Source: Amphiduros pacificus (Eukaryota > Annelida > Polychaeta > Phyllodocida > Hesionidae). Taken from it: DNA of 64,000 nucleotides. Positions within the stretch are counted from its first letter, which is position 1, and each line of letters starts with the position of its first letter. The notes beneath the pieces were generated by a model. It did not search any database. It saw only the letters and a list, made by a program, of their open reading frames with translations, and was not told the origin of the DNA. Both the position numbers and the translations under genes were made by a program. Of the stretch, positions 35,091-46,631 are shown piece after piece. The stretch covers positions 50,013,939 to 50,077,938 of the forward strand of contig OX439006.1 in NCBI GenBank assembly GCA_949316495.1. The letters are read 5' to 3'.

Positions 35091-35117
35091 TCATAATTCT
35101 TTGATTTTCGCCAAATA

Positions 35118-35144
35118 TGATATATATATATATATATATATATA
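35118..35144. repeat. (TA)n microsatellite
   Basis: A short pure AT-dinucleotide run. Confidence 0.9.
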
Positions 35145-35514
35145 ATTCGAAATCATTAAAAATCATTTACTCAAAGATATAATTAAGTAATGTTGAGAAT
35201 AGTCTACAACTTCAAATCATTTCTGATTAATGGTTGCCATTGCAACAGTATCACTTTACCGATGACATGGTCTCTATTCAACCATGAATAGTGACTAAAA
35301 ATGGCCATAAAATTTGTTACCACGGCAATTATGAAATATTATGATTGGCCATTTTCAACTCTTATCAAAGGTATGTTTTGGATTCCAAATGTATGCAAAG
35401 TTTAGCAAAAGGTTATGGAGAAATGTAATTTTTTCTCTAATATCCTTTAAAAATGATCAACGAAAAACACTTATTTTAAATCACAAATGCCTTCGGCTGA
35501 GTAGGGTGCAATCT

Positions 35515-35965
35515 CTCAATGTTGCAGCGATCTCCGACTCATGCAGCTGCCTCTCAATGTTGCAGCGATCTCCGACTCATGCAGCTGCCTCTCAATGTTG
35601 CAGCGATCTCCGACTCATGCAGCTGCCTCTCAATGTTGCAGCTATCTCAGACTCATGCAGCTGCCTCTCAATGTTGCAGCGATCTCCGACTCATGCAGCT
35701 GCCTCTCAATGTTGCAGCTATCTCTCACTCATGCAGCTATCTCTCACTCATGCAGCTATCTCTCACTCATGCAGCTATCTCCCACTCATGCAGCTATCTC
35801 TCACTCATGCAGCTATCTCTCACTCATGCAGCTATCTCCCACTCATGCAGCTATCTCTCACTCATGCAGCTATCTCTCACTCATGCAGTTATCTCTCACT
35901 CATGCGTCTACCTCTTACTTAATATGCAGTTATCTCCCACTCATGCAGCTATTTATCATTTTTGT
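35515..35965. repeat. 19/38-bp minisatellite
   Basis: The left part has a 38-bp period alternating AATGTTGCAGCGATCTC and CGACTCATGCAGCTGC blocks. The right part collapses to a 19-bp period (ATCTCTCACTCATGCAGCT), half of 38. Units decay towards 35960. Open frames across it (SLTHAAISHSCSYL type) are by-products of the repeat. Confidence 0.9.
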
Positions 35966-37835
35966 AGCTAACTCTCATTTATGCAGCCGTCTCTTACTGT
36001 TGTATATATCTCTCATTTGTGCAGCTCTAATCTTGTGTGACTATAACTATGTAATTACTTTAAGTGTAACATACAAAGCCTCATGGTATTTATCGTAAAT
36101 AAATATTTGTTGATAAGGTTTATAACTATAACCATGCAGTTACTTAAAGTATAAAATATAAAGCCTCATGGTATTTATCATAAATAAAATAAATGTTTTT
36201 GTTGATAAGGTTTATAACATTAAAACAATAATTAACTATTTAAACAATATCTAAATTTATAATCACTTATATCCCTTCGGTATCAATTTAAGTCTTAAAT
36301 TAAACAAAATAACTGATTATTTTTTTAATGTCAAAGTACTCTGAAAACTTTGAGCCCTAGTTAGCGTAGTTCTGGAGTTTTACTATATATCAATATTGTA
36401 TTTATTTTAGAATCATTACAGCTGTGCAATTGATTGGGTCTTGTACATGCTCATGTGCAATTATACAACTGTGTACGTGTACATGCTCATTTCATATTCA
36501 TCAGATGGCGCTTGAGCATTGAAAACATGGTCGATTGAAAAGTGATTTGGATTTGCTGGAAGAGCTCAAATCTCGTTTAGTTCACGTTTACTTCGAGATT
36601 TTGTTGAGAATGACCTAAATCATGAAGTCTGACCCTAGAAGTAGTACGTCGTAAAGAATAATCATTTCTGTCTGTTTGATCGTTATTCAGTGTTAAATTG
36701 AGAAAAATTCTTAAGGTTTGGCACAGGAAGACAGTTTATGATGTGGGCTTTCTAAAATTATGTAAAAAAATTAGTTTGAAACTTTGCTTTTCGTCGTGTA
36801 ATGATTTGTCAGTAGGTGTTTTGGTGAGAGAAAAGAAAACGTTTTTTAAGAATAATGCATTTATCTTGAGGTTTTCGTGGTTGAAATGCCCCTTTTATGG
36901 TTTTACATGAAAATTGCAAAAGGGGGCCTCAAATACTGGGATGAGACCATAATTGGTCGAAATCCACTCTAAAATTTACTTTCTCTTGTTGCAAGTGCAC
37001 GAGCTTGATTTATTTTTAATCCACACTTGTTACGACTCTTTTAGCAACAATGGCCACATCAGGTCGACCTTCCAGCCTTGTAACCAATGAGAATGTTACC
37101 ACTGACAACTGGTGTCACCAAGAAAGGCACTGATCCATTGCTTTATTCACTGTGCTAGCTAGCGCGGCTGGTGAATTTACACAGAAGCCATCATTAAGAT
37201 GTAAAACTATGGAAGCGACCATGTAGCAGGCACTTTTAGCAATCTGGGCTGTAGAAATCTTTATCATAATAGGTCTGTTTGGCGACCATCTCCTACAAAT
37301 TATATTATTTACTCAAGTACAGGAAATTAGAAAACGAACTCTGAGTTGTTAAATAAATGTGTTTACAAGAGACAATACAATTATAATAAATATATATTTT
37401 CAGTATTCATTGATTATCGTACTTGTTCCATTGTTAGATGATTCAGAGAGGAAGAATGGACTGAGTAATGCAATTAAATATTCACAAGAAAATATACCCT
37501 TAGTCAAAAATTATCATGGTTGGCTTCACAAATTATCGATATTCAAGCTGGGGAAATTATAAGGTAAGGTCGTTACAATTTTGTTCATGCACTGATTTTA
37601 ACGCACATACTTGATTATTTACCCTTTGGTTCTAAAACTGCGTCAAATATATTTACACTGTTAAAATTAATGAGTGTCAAATAAAACACATTATTTGTCT
37701 CGATTCAGAGAGCTATATTGTGCATAAATGTTTTTTGAAACACATTTGGTAAACATCGCGATAAACGTGTTATATAATAAAAACAAAACTTTGTGTTCCA
37801 TACTCTGTCAGAGAAATGAAACATAATAATGTGTC
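35966..37835. other. Intergenic, no gene supported
   Basis: A short tandem echo (AAGCCTCATGGTATTTATC) occurs at 36080-36100 and 36160-36180. No protein domain, RNA gene or element end was recognised. Confidence 0.45.
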
Positions 37836-38335
37836 ACGCAGATATAGCGCTGCCTCATTGAATGGTATCATTGAATGGTATCAGGACTGCCAAGAATGGA
37901 TCCCGCTCAGCATTACTTCCCGCCATCTTGAAGATAACGTTCCAGCTCACGAGATTTCAGAAAGCAAGAAATGGCGACTTAAGTTTTGGTTACTTGTAAA
38001 TAGAAGACGATTTAACAATGTTTTAGCATCATTAAATGTTAATATATGGCGGCGGATGATACATAATGATAATTGCAGGTCAGTCAGGGTACGGTCAGTG
38101 TTGGGTGCGGATTGTCTTGGGTGCGGTTTGACTCGGGTGCGGTTGTGTGAAGGGTGCGGAGTGTCTGGAAAGCCTTGAAATGACAACCCACCCGGTCACA
38201 GATTTACAAGGACAATGGACCTCAGCTCATTTGTGAAATTGTATCAGGAGTTCAATCTCGGCACGACCAGGGCTCACTGATGCGGTGACATGTTGAAAGT
38301 GATGTAAAACCCCAAACAAACAAACAAAACAAACC
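37836..38335 (-). repeat. Interrupted, mosaic SINE copy
   Basis: A minus-strand piece of the 7.75 kb SINE family (GCAGATATAGCGCTGCCTC, 37840-37862) is split by about 310 bp of other sequence. It resumes at about 38172 (GACAACCCACCCGGTCACAG) up to about 38262. A plus-strand SINE tail (GTTGAAAGTGATGTAAAACC) then follows at 38294-38335. The interrupting part contains repeated GGGTGCGG blocks near 38100-38165. Confidence 0.6.
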
Positions 38336-38421
38336 CGAGATGCTGCATACAGTGGGGAACATTACTATTACCTATGTTTATAACTGGATCGCCCCTTGAT
38401 TTTGAGCTGTCATTACTCCCT

Positions 38422-38983
38422 TTATGCCTCAGTCACATTTGCACCGGGCGCAGGCGGGGAAGTTAAAATCGGCCGACTTCAAAATCGGCCGGGCGCCGGG
38501 GAGTTTATCACCAACAATCTGAGAGATGCCGTAGCTGTGGTCACATTATTAAAGGGCACCGCACGGCACGTGCAAAACTGAATAGCACAGACGTCTGTAG
38601 GATATCTTTACGGCGTCTGTTTCATGACACAGACGTCTGCAGGATGTCTTTAAGACGTCTGGGTAGGCTTAAAAAAAATATTTAATCCTATTTTCACCAC
38701 ACGACGCCACCGGCAGCCCTAAGATAATTTGCCAATGTGCCTGCGGGACACTGCCGTGTACTTTAAGATGATATTTGCTGATAAGACATCGGGGAAACGC
38801 CGGCAACTTTTATGTTCAAGTTAAAAGTTCCTGATGACCCGCCCGACGTCTTAAAGATGCCAAATTGTGGCCGATGATCTCCCGGTGCCCGCACAGCAAT
38901 CTGAACTGCCTTCCGATTTTGTAAAAAATACCCATCGGCCGGGCATCTTTACTGCAATCGGCGCAAATGTGACTGAGGCATAA
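38422..38983. mobile_element. 562-bp MITE, copy 1
   Basis: The inverted ends are TTATGCCTCAGTCACATTTG and its complement at 38963-38983. The interior carries several AGACGTCT palindromes. A 595-bp relative, inverted in orientation, interrupts the LINE at 49042-49636. No coding capacity. Confidence 0.8.
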
Positions 38984-39250
38984 GCTGTGTTTCCATATGT
39001 GCAGTGCGTAATGCAGTCCGTCATGCAGAGCGTCATGCGGTGTTCACATGTACATGATGTATGCGTCAGTTTTGTGATGTTTTCATGGTCAAACTTCCAA
39101 TTTGGAGCCAAAATTAGGCTTGCAACCTATTGGAAACCTATGCGTCACTCTATGCGTCAGATTTTCATTCCCTACCCTATTCGGTTATTCAGAGATTGGT
39201 CATGCGCGAAAGGCAGGCCAGGCACACTCACTTCCGGTTTGGAGCAGGGT
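38984..39250 (+). repeat. Dispersed repeat starting GCTGTGTTTCCATATGTGC, shortened copy
   Basis: Starts immediately next to the MITE end. It shares its left end with the reverse strand of 51750-52403 and its right part (CACTCACTTCCGGTTT) with the same copy. Related to 57219-57546. Confidence 0.55.
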
Positions 39251-39439
39251 CATCGTCGGACATTTGTCAAACAGTAAAATGGTGTTTCAATGTTTATGAA
39301 AGTGTGACATGTTTACAATTATCATGATTTATGGTCTTAGATATTTATAGAATTTAAGTCAAATACGTTTTTTTAGTGAAGTTTGCTTGAATGTGATGAA
39401 AACTCTGATGTAAACAATGCACACTATCGAGTCAGTTCT

Positions 39440-39913
39440 GGCCTCGGACCACTATTACAATGTCCCATTGAAAACCATAGTAAATGCCTCACCTTCAAAA
39501 ATTCATAGAAAATATTCGTATCGACCTAGGGTATTTTGAAAAATACTTATAAGATGGCAAAAATATTTATCTTTCTAAAAGCAGAGTATGAAGTTAGGTT
39601 GACCATTGAAATTTTTTGCTAGGATCTGTTAAAGCGCCACCTACCTTGAAAACAAAGAACAGAACATGGCAATATAGAAATGAGCCCCTGATAGCAAAGA
39701 TCAATATATAGTCCCTTCAATTATTCTCATTATTTTTCTAATAACTTTGACAAAACAAGCCATTATTGTGCTATTAAATATCACTATTCATTTTATGTCT
39801 AATGTGATCTGCATCTCGTTTTTATCATGTATAATAAGGGGGAGTAGGAAATTATCAAGCACTACTTTCGTATGCCCTGGTCCCACATATCAAATAGTAG
39901 ACTCAGGTCTAAT
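39440..39913 (+). repeat. 474-bp direct repeat, left copy
   Basis: From GGCCTCGGACCACTATTAC to CTCAGGTCTAAT. A copy of the same length lies at 40804-41277, and by eye I find about two differences. The pair encloses about 890 bp. It may be a terminal repeat of a small non-coding element or one arm of a tandem duplication with a 1364-bp period. Confidence 0.85.
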
Positions 39914-40803
39914 AGAGATCAAATATAGACCTAAATGCAACTTTATGCCAATTATAGTCATCTATGATATTACCCTACTTAAGTGCAGGTGTTAAAACAA
40001 GCATGCATGCTTACCTATATACCATAGTGCCACCTATTGGCTTCCCTGGTCTTACCAGATTAGAGTACCATTCAGGGCATTTTGGTGCCACACAATAAGG
40101 GATGATTAAAACTAGTATTTCATTTTATATTGACTTCAAACTTTCAGAATCAAATTGTAAAGTAGGGATGCACATGTATTAATTTTAAATAACTACGCAA
40201 AAGAATTTTTTAATGCCAAAAAAAATCAAAAACTTTTTAAGAAATCATGAAAAAATGCTATTTTGTGCTGTAAAATGTTGTTTTGAGTCGATATTATAGG
40301 ATAAAGAGTACCAAATGATACTTTATTATGCAAATTATTTAAATTTGAATGTTACCTTCTGATTTCATGCATAATTTATGAAATATTAAAAATAGAGATC
40401 CCTCTAAGAGCAATATATTAGGATGTTACACAGAAAACAGAGAGTCTGAGAGCATGCATTTTGCCTAATTGATGAGCATGAAGTTCACAATGGACATTTT
40501 ATAGTTTTTTTCTTATACATCTTCACATTGTAAACTCTCTCTGCTGTGTATATTTATTATATAAAATACACCTATTGACTTGTGCAGCATGTGGTCCAGG
40601 TGCCAATAGAGCATGCACTTCAATATAGAGGTTTATAGGGGTTGTTGGCATTGTCATACATTATATCAGGCAAAAAGGGACCTGATATGGATTAAACTAC
40701 ACTGGATCTATTTCCTATTTACATAAATTTACTAAATTAATTGACATATCACTGCTCAAAAGATTCACAGTTGAAAGTTAAACTCCATGCTGTTTGCCTA
40801 TTA
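39914..40803. other. Spacer between the 474-bp direct repeats
   Basis: AT-rich and non-coding. I find no tRNA-complementary primer site after the left repeat and no purine tract before the right one, so an LTR origin is not supported. Confidence 0.5.
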
Positions 40804-41277
40804 GGCCTCGGACCACTATTACAATGTCCCATTGAAAACCATAGTAAATGCCTCACCTTCAAAAATTCATAGAAAATATTCGTATCGACCTAGGGTATTT
40901 TGAAAAATACTTATAAGATGGCAAAAATATTTATCTTTCTAAAAGCAGAGTATGAAGTTAGGTTGACCATTGAAATTTTTTGCTAGGATCTGTTAAAGCG
41001 CCACCTACCTTGAAAACAAAGAACAGAACATGGCAATATAGAAATGAGCCCCTGATAGCAAAGATCAATATATAGTCCCTTCAATTATTCTCATTATTTT
41101 TCTAATAACTTTGACAAAACTAGCCATTATTGTGCTATTAAATATCACTATTCATTTTATGTCTAATGTGATCTGCATCTCGTTATTATCATGTATAATA
41201 AGGGGGAGTAGGAAATTATCAAGCACTACTTTCGTATGCCCTGGTCCCACATATCAAATAGTAGACTCAGGTCTAAT
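40804..41277 (+). repeat. 474-bp direct repeat, right copy
   Basis: Near-identical partner of 39440-39913. The observed differences include AAACTAGCC for AAACAAGCC and CGTTATTATC for CGTTTTTATC. Confidence 0.85.
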
Positions 41278-42136
41278 CTGCTGTCAGAAGTCTCACTAAA
41301 ATGACCTAAGTACAGGCATAAGAGTAGTTTCAAACACAAAATGTAACACTTTCTGTGTTATCTTGAGAAGGAATTATGCCTTTTTCTTGAAAATATAACA
41401 AAGAATATTTCAGCAGCTTGTTTATCTTATTATACGAACATGTAAAATATTCATATAAAACTGAGAGAGGCAGGACAGGAGGCTTTTCACCAGTGATTTT
41501 TTCAGGTGGTGTTAATTATGTGTGAGATTACTCAGAAGTAGTTTCCGACAGTCTTATCACTTCTTGGTGAAAAATTTAATTAGAATATTTGATAAATTAC
41601 ATTATTAGAATAATACTTCAGCTTCCCGTTTCTTAAAGATTTCATTCATATTCGGCATTTCTACTACAAACTACTGAGAGAAAGCAAACCTGAAAAATGA
41701 CATGCTAAATTCGACTGTGATCATTTATATTTTGACAAATTTAAAATGAAGAAAACAAATCAAATCATTGAAGAATTTCACAATTTAACTCATGTTTTGC
41801 TCATGTCAACAAGTAGTTGGTTACAAAACATTATTTGAAACAATTTAAGACTTGTGGAGAAGCCCTTGCCGGAAACTACTGCCTGTCAGAAACTGCTTCA
41901 ATGCCTGTAAGCTGAGAAACCTTTGGTGTCTACTATTCTTTCACATCTGAGGGGTGATGGTTCTCTGTCTAGAATATGGCATGTCCAACTCACTGGTGTG
42001 ACTATCTCACAGTTGTGTGACGATCTTGCATCAATGCTACTCTGTCATTTCAGATCATGTTTGGTACACATGCCCTTTGAAATCCATTCCATCAGAGCAT
42101 TTCTATAACAAGGAATTGTGTCTGCTTCACACATTT

Positions 42137-42139
<3 letters not shown>
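41278..42139. other. Intergenic, no gene seen
   Basis: No domain, RNA gene or element end was recognised before the (TA)n tract. Confidence 0.45.

Positions 42140-42223
<84 letters not shown>
42140..42223. repeat. (TA)n microsatellite
   Basis: A pure TA run that directly abuts the small TIR element at 42224. Confidence 0.95.
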
Positions 42224-42225
<2 letters not shown>

Positions 42226-42385
42226 CCGATGCCAACTGACCTGCGGACGACAACAGAGCTGCGGTTCCATTTTCAAAGCATTCTCTGACACCTGCATGTG
42301 TCAAATGGTGTGATAAACATCGATAATCATTTGATAAACTGAAAGGCAGCTCTGTTGTCATCTGCAGGTCAGTTGTTGTCGACTG
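42224..42385. mobile_element. Small TIR element (162 bp) between two TA tracts
   Basis: Left AAGCCGATGCCAACTGACC and right, inverted, CAGTCGACAACAACTGACC are imperfect inverted ends. The inner segment CGGACGACAACAGAGCTGC, its inverted partner and the GTGTGATAAACATCGATAAT core are shared with the better-preserved copy at 55504-55695. (TA)n tracts lie on both sides, consistent with a TA target. Confidence 0.65.
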
Positions 42386-42389
42386 TGTG

Positions 42390-42405
42390 TGTATATATAT
42401 ATATA

Positions 42406-42450
<45 letters not shown>

Positions 42451-42453
42451 TTG

Positions 42454-42541
<88 letters not shown>

Positions 42542-42545
42542 TATA
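42390..42545. repeat. (TA)n / (GTATAT)n microsatellite
   Basis: A compound run: TA, then GTATAT hexamers (about 42410-42468), then TA again and ACACAC. Confidence 0.95.
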
Positions 42546-42710
42546 TATTAATTTATGGTTATTGCTTGATATTACTGCCAATCTTCATGTTTACTTCAAG
42601 AAGGATAGATTTAACTGCTCTTTTTTAAATTATTAACACATTTTGTCAGTTGGCTAAAGTTCATGGTCTATGGCACGACCTTTTCTTGTTTAATTTGTTC
42701 AATTAATTTG

Positions 42711-44394
42711 TTCAAATACTAACTACGTTTTTTAAGTTGGCTCAAGTTCATGGTCTATCCCTAACTGATGAGTCCTGGGTTGACTGTACGGGCTGCTAAC
42801 CTTCATCAGGACGAAACACTGCCAATAACTCGCAATAAAAAATACTTACCCTTTAAAATGTTTGTCAATTAAATATAAGCAATCAAGATCCCATTTCCAG
42901 TGGAATAATGTAATAACATTGTTATTGGCAGTGTCTTAGGGAAAATTCTCTTCATAAAAAAATCTAACCTAATTATAAAATCAAAGTCACAAAGTGAGAA
43001 CAATAAAAAAAGTGAAAAACAAAGAATGACATATTAGTTTGGAAAGATGGTCCACATGTTTTACTAAACATCACCAGCTAGTAGATATTCCCTGTGCTTC
43101 ACTCAACGTCACCAGCTAGTTTTGACAGATGATCACCATGCATCATCATCACCAGTTGGTATGGACATAAAATATTATTTTCCAACTTTTATTTCATGTT
43201 GTCCCTTCTCTGAGGTTGAAGTAATGATTCAACTCATTTATGATTGTGGTGTTAATAAAGGCCCCCTGCCAATCTCTCTGACCAATGATTAAATATAGAG
43301 GACTTGCTTATACAGTTCTGATTCCGGTAAAGTTGTACAGTTCAAGTGTGTACTTTTCAATGGGGGAAGAAACATGGAGATCGGCAATTGGCCTCTGAGA
43401 TATACTGTGTTTTATAAAGTCAAAACGGAAAAATAAACAAGCAGCTTGACTTGTCAAGAAGACATCAAATAGGAACCTCTGAAGGTGACATCTTTTTGTT
43501 CACATTAATCATGTCACAAACATGAGTAAGTCCTGCCAATGTGGTGAGTTGTTTATGTGTGATCATACTGATAAACAAAGACCCACATAATCATAATAGA
43601 TACCTGTCAGTAGAGCATGGATATTGATCAAAGGATAAGTACAATAACTCATCTCAGCCACAATAAAATAAATATTTAAAAAATCTTTTAAAATTATATA
43701 AATCTAAAAATTCTATAAACTTGATGCAGTGGAATATACATGTACTGGGAGTTTGTTGACAGCTCATTTTAGATCGTTTTTGTTATTCTAATTTTTATGG
43801 CATAAAATAGTTGGACAGTATTTGTCAAAATGGAACCCATAGATGATCACCATGAATCACTCAACGTCACCAGCAAGCATTGGCAGATGTTCAGCATGCA
43901 TTTCTCAATGTGCATCACTCAATGTCACCACAAGCTTCTCCAAATTTAATTTCATCTGGAATGGCCCCATTTTTAAAATGTAAACTCTTGTTACATAGTT
44001 TATATTTTGCTTTGTACTATTTCATCACAATTAAATAAATGTTTTTATATGTGTGGAAATGACTTCATTCTATAAAAAAAGATTACACAATAAAATGAAA
44101 TAAATTAGGTTTTTAAAATGTCATTCTATGTTTTGCAATTTTTTTGTTTATCATTTTTATCTTGTTTTTCTTGATATTTACTTAATAATAATCCCTAAGA
44201 CACTGCCAATAACAATGTTTTTTGATAACTATGCTGGAAATGTAATCTTGATTGGTTATATTATTTTATTGCAAGTTATTGGCAGTGTTTCGTCCTGAAT
44301 AAGGTTAGCGGCCCATACCGTCAACCCAGGACTCATCAGTTAGGGGTAGACCATAAACTTGAGCCAACTCAATAAAACAGGGTTAGTATTTGAA
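42711..44394. mobile_element. Long-TIR non-autonomous element (about 1.7 kb)
   Basis: About 220-bp ends are inverted copies of each other. The left (42711-42945) contains GATGAGTCCTGGGTTGAC, CAGGACGAAACACTGCCAAT and TTATTGGCAGTGTCTTAGGG. The right (about 44190-44394) carries the same blocks in reverse. The interior has tandem-like TCACTCAACGTCACCAGC blocks (43070-43140, 43850-43930) and the inverted copy of the 17.4 kb repeat. There is no coding frame. Fold-back or MULE-like non-autonomous elements look like this; I cannot assign a superfamily. Confidence 0.7.
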
Positions 44395-45333
44395 AGAATT
44401 CAATAATAATAACTAATAAATGCAGTATTAGTCAGATTAAAGTAGTGATGACTCATGGTGAGTGCCTGTCAGTATTATCCTGGTGATATTGCGCACGCGC
44501 GGTTAATGGTGGACGTTTTCTTAAGAGCTCCGGAATAATCTTGCTATTACCTACCATTTGAGCCCGAATTTCGCCATTATTAACTCATTTGTTCAACTGT
44601 GTGCAGCGGGTACCTTTACTACTCAATTATTACCTTAACACTGACTTTAAAACAGCTACTCGTTGGCGGTTTTCGACCGTTTCTTGGCCGCAAGGACTGG
44701 ATACATAGTGAGACTCTCACGAGGCTCGGTGCTCCCGGCTTACGCTTGGAAACCGCCACTGACAGTGTTTTATTGAAAAGGTGTAATCGCTCTAACTCGT
44801 GTTAGAAACAAAACTTCTGCCTTCTGGTGGATCTAATCTATCTACCTTGGTAGATATACTCAACTCGCTATCAAAACAGATAGTTTTTACCCTGTCCGGA
44901 CATTAAATCCCACAGTTAACGTATCTATATTGATAGAATCAAATAACCGGGACATTAAATCCCACATACAATTATTCGTTCAGCGACGGCCCCTAAAAGC
45001 CCCGCTGTTACTAATATTGGGCAAAGACTGTCAAACCTTCTCTTTGTCGAATTTACTCAATTCATTGAAATTTTATTTAGAGAACAAAGAATTTCTTTTC
45101 TACAAGGAATATTTGTTTATTGATTAACTGCCACGGGTCTGTTCATAACACAGGTAACACTTACTACTCAGGGGATTAATCCTTTCAAACCGATTCCCGC
45201 CAATAGTGAGAAACCCGTATTGGCCACGCAATTTTAAACCGCACACACACCAGAACTCTCAATTCATTCATTGTGTGCAAATCTTTCACAAGACGAACAC
45301 GTACCTTACGCTACAGCTTACTAAAATATTAAC

Positions 45334-46592
45334 ATGTCCAACACACGCAAAAAAATCACAAGGCGCAGTCTTGAGGACCCGGCCACACCAAGACTGGACG
45401 ATGACAGCAATATGTTAATAACTGAACTCCGGGGAGAAATTGAGCGGAAAGATGAACAAATCTCAAATCTAACGGAAGAATTGGCAGGCATTTCTAGGCA
45501 GAAAGATGACTCAATGGCTGAAAATATTCGCCTCAACGGTGAAATAACACAATACACCGAGGAAGTCGCTACCCTGAAGAGGGACAATGACATGCTTATC
45601 GCTGACTTGGCTAGAACTGCGACTCTACTAGTAGAAAAAGAAACTGTGCTGAGGGACTGCCTCCCTACTGCAAAAAAAGTACTTGAATCCGCCAAAGCCT
45701 CCGCCGAAGCCGAGAACACGTCTATCAAGAGGATGTTAGTTTGCCTGCCCGCTGACAGCCAGCCTGACAATATAGTTAAACGTATTGTCCGAAATGACTG
45801 TTCTACTGAGGTGTCAACTGATCTTATTGGGTTCGTAGCTAGGGAATGTGGCAAGGCAGCGACCGCTGATGTGGTTGTTATCATTCCCGACGCATCTGCC
45901 CTCGCAGAGTCTGAATGTGACGACATGTACCGCAAGTACCTGCAAGCCTTCAGTCTCATTCGCTCCAAGGGGCCTGCAGTAGTTTGCCTCACACCTCTTC
46001 CTACCACTGCCGCCGTCACCAAACACCACTGGTACGGATTTGAAAACTGCCTCGCCACTACTGATGATCTCGAGGGGTATTCATATATTCAGATCCCCAG
46101 TTTCTTCGGGACTACGATGGATGACATTATAGACGCTAGGACGGCAAATGCACTGATCAAAATTCTTAACAACCTCACACTCCCGGAGAAATCCGAGCCA
46201 ACTGAAATGCCTGCGGACATCTCACTACTGTACGATGGCGAGGAGAAAATCGCTAGGCCTGCCAAGCTCATTTCGTCCGGTGGTAAATCTAATGTTCCAG
46301 CTGAGGGATCGCGGAAAAACGTCCTGGATCGCTCCGCCTCTACGTCTGCTTCCGCAAAAAAGAAGCAGGGACTCGAAGAGGTCCTCGTCCTTCCTCACAA
46401 TGCTGGTGGGAAAATTATTGGTAAAGAAGGCCAAACCATAAAGGAGATGGAGAAAGAGACCAGGACAAAATCACGCTCAAAGACGCTCACCATGACGGCA
46501 AGAAAGTCAAACTTGCATATATTCGCGGAACAAAGGAGGGCATCTCTAAAGCCAAACTCGCCATCGATCGATGCATAAAAACAAGAAACTGA
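45334..46592 (+). CDS. LINE ORF1: coiled coil, SGNH-like region, KH domain
   Basis: ORF1 proteins of LINEs bind the element's RNA. Residues about 28-112 form a heptad-rich coiled coil (ITELRGEIERKDEQISNL and onward). Residues about 128-290 resemble the SGNH/esterase-like fold of CR1-group ORF1: VVVIIPDAS, then VVCLTPLPT. The expected GDS and GND catalytic motifs are replaced, so it is probably not an active esterase. From residue about 350, LVLPHNAGGKIIGKEGQTIK is the start of a type I KH domain with its GxxG loop (GKEG). Up to about 46470 it runs in the frame of the start codon. The rest of the KH fold (ITLKD, VKLAYIRGTKEG, AKLAIDRCI) continues in the -1 frame to TGA at 46592. A one-base loss is the simple reading. 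The start ATG follows the 5' UTR. Confidence 0.75.
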
Positions 46593-46631
46593 TGGAGCGG
46601 GCCGGAGTCCCCTGTAATTGACATTCAGCAT

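Noticed and set aside
35341-36098. Overlapping open frames with SLTHAAISHSCSYL repeats
   Set aside because: All three forward frames are open because of the 19/38-bp minisatellite; not genes.
37816-38178. 120-codon open frame
   Set aside because: Runs across a split SINE fragment and a GGGTGCGG-rich insert; no domain.
38851-39111. A frame reading YASVTFAP repeated at 48956-49174
   Set aside because: Both are chance frames across the inverted ends of the same MITE.
39440-41277. Classic LTR retrotransposon call for the 474-bp pair
   Set aside because: No TG...CA ends, primer-binding site, purine tract, target duplication or coding region.
42017-42636. YIYIYI-type frames
   Set aside because: Translation of (TA)n and (GTATAT)n microsatellites.
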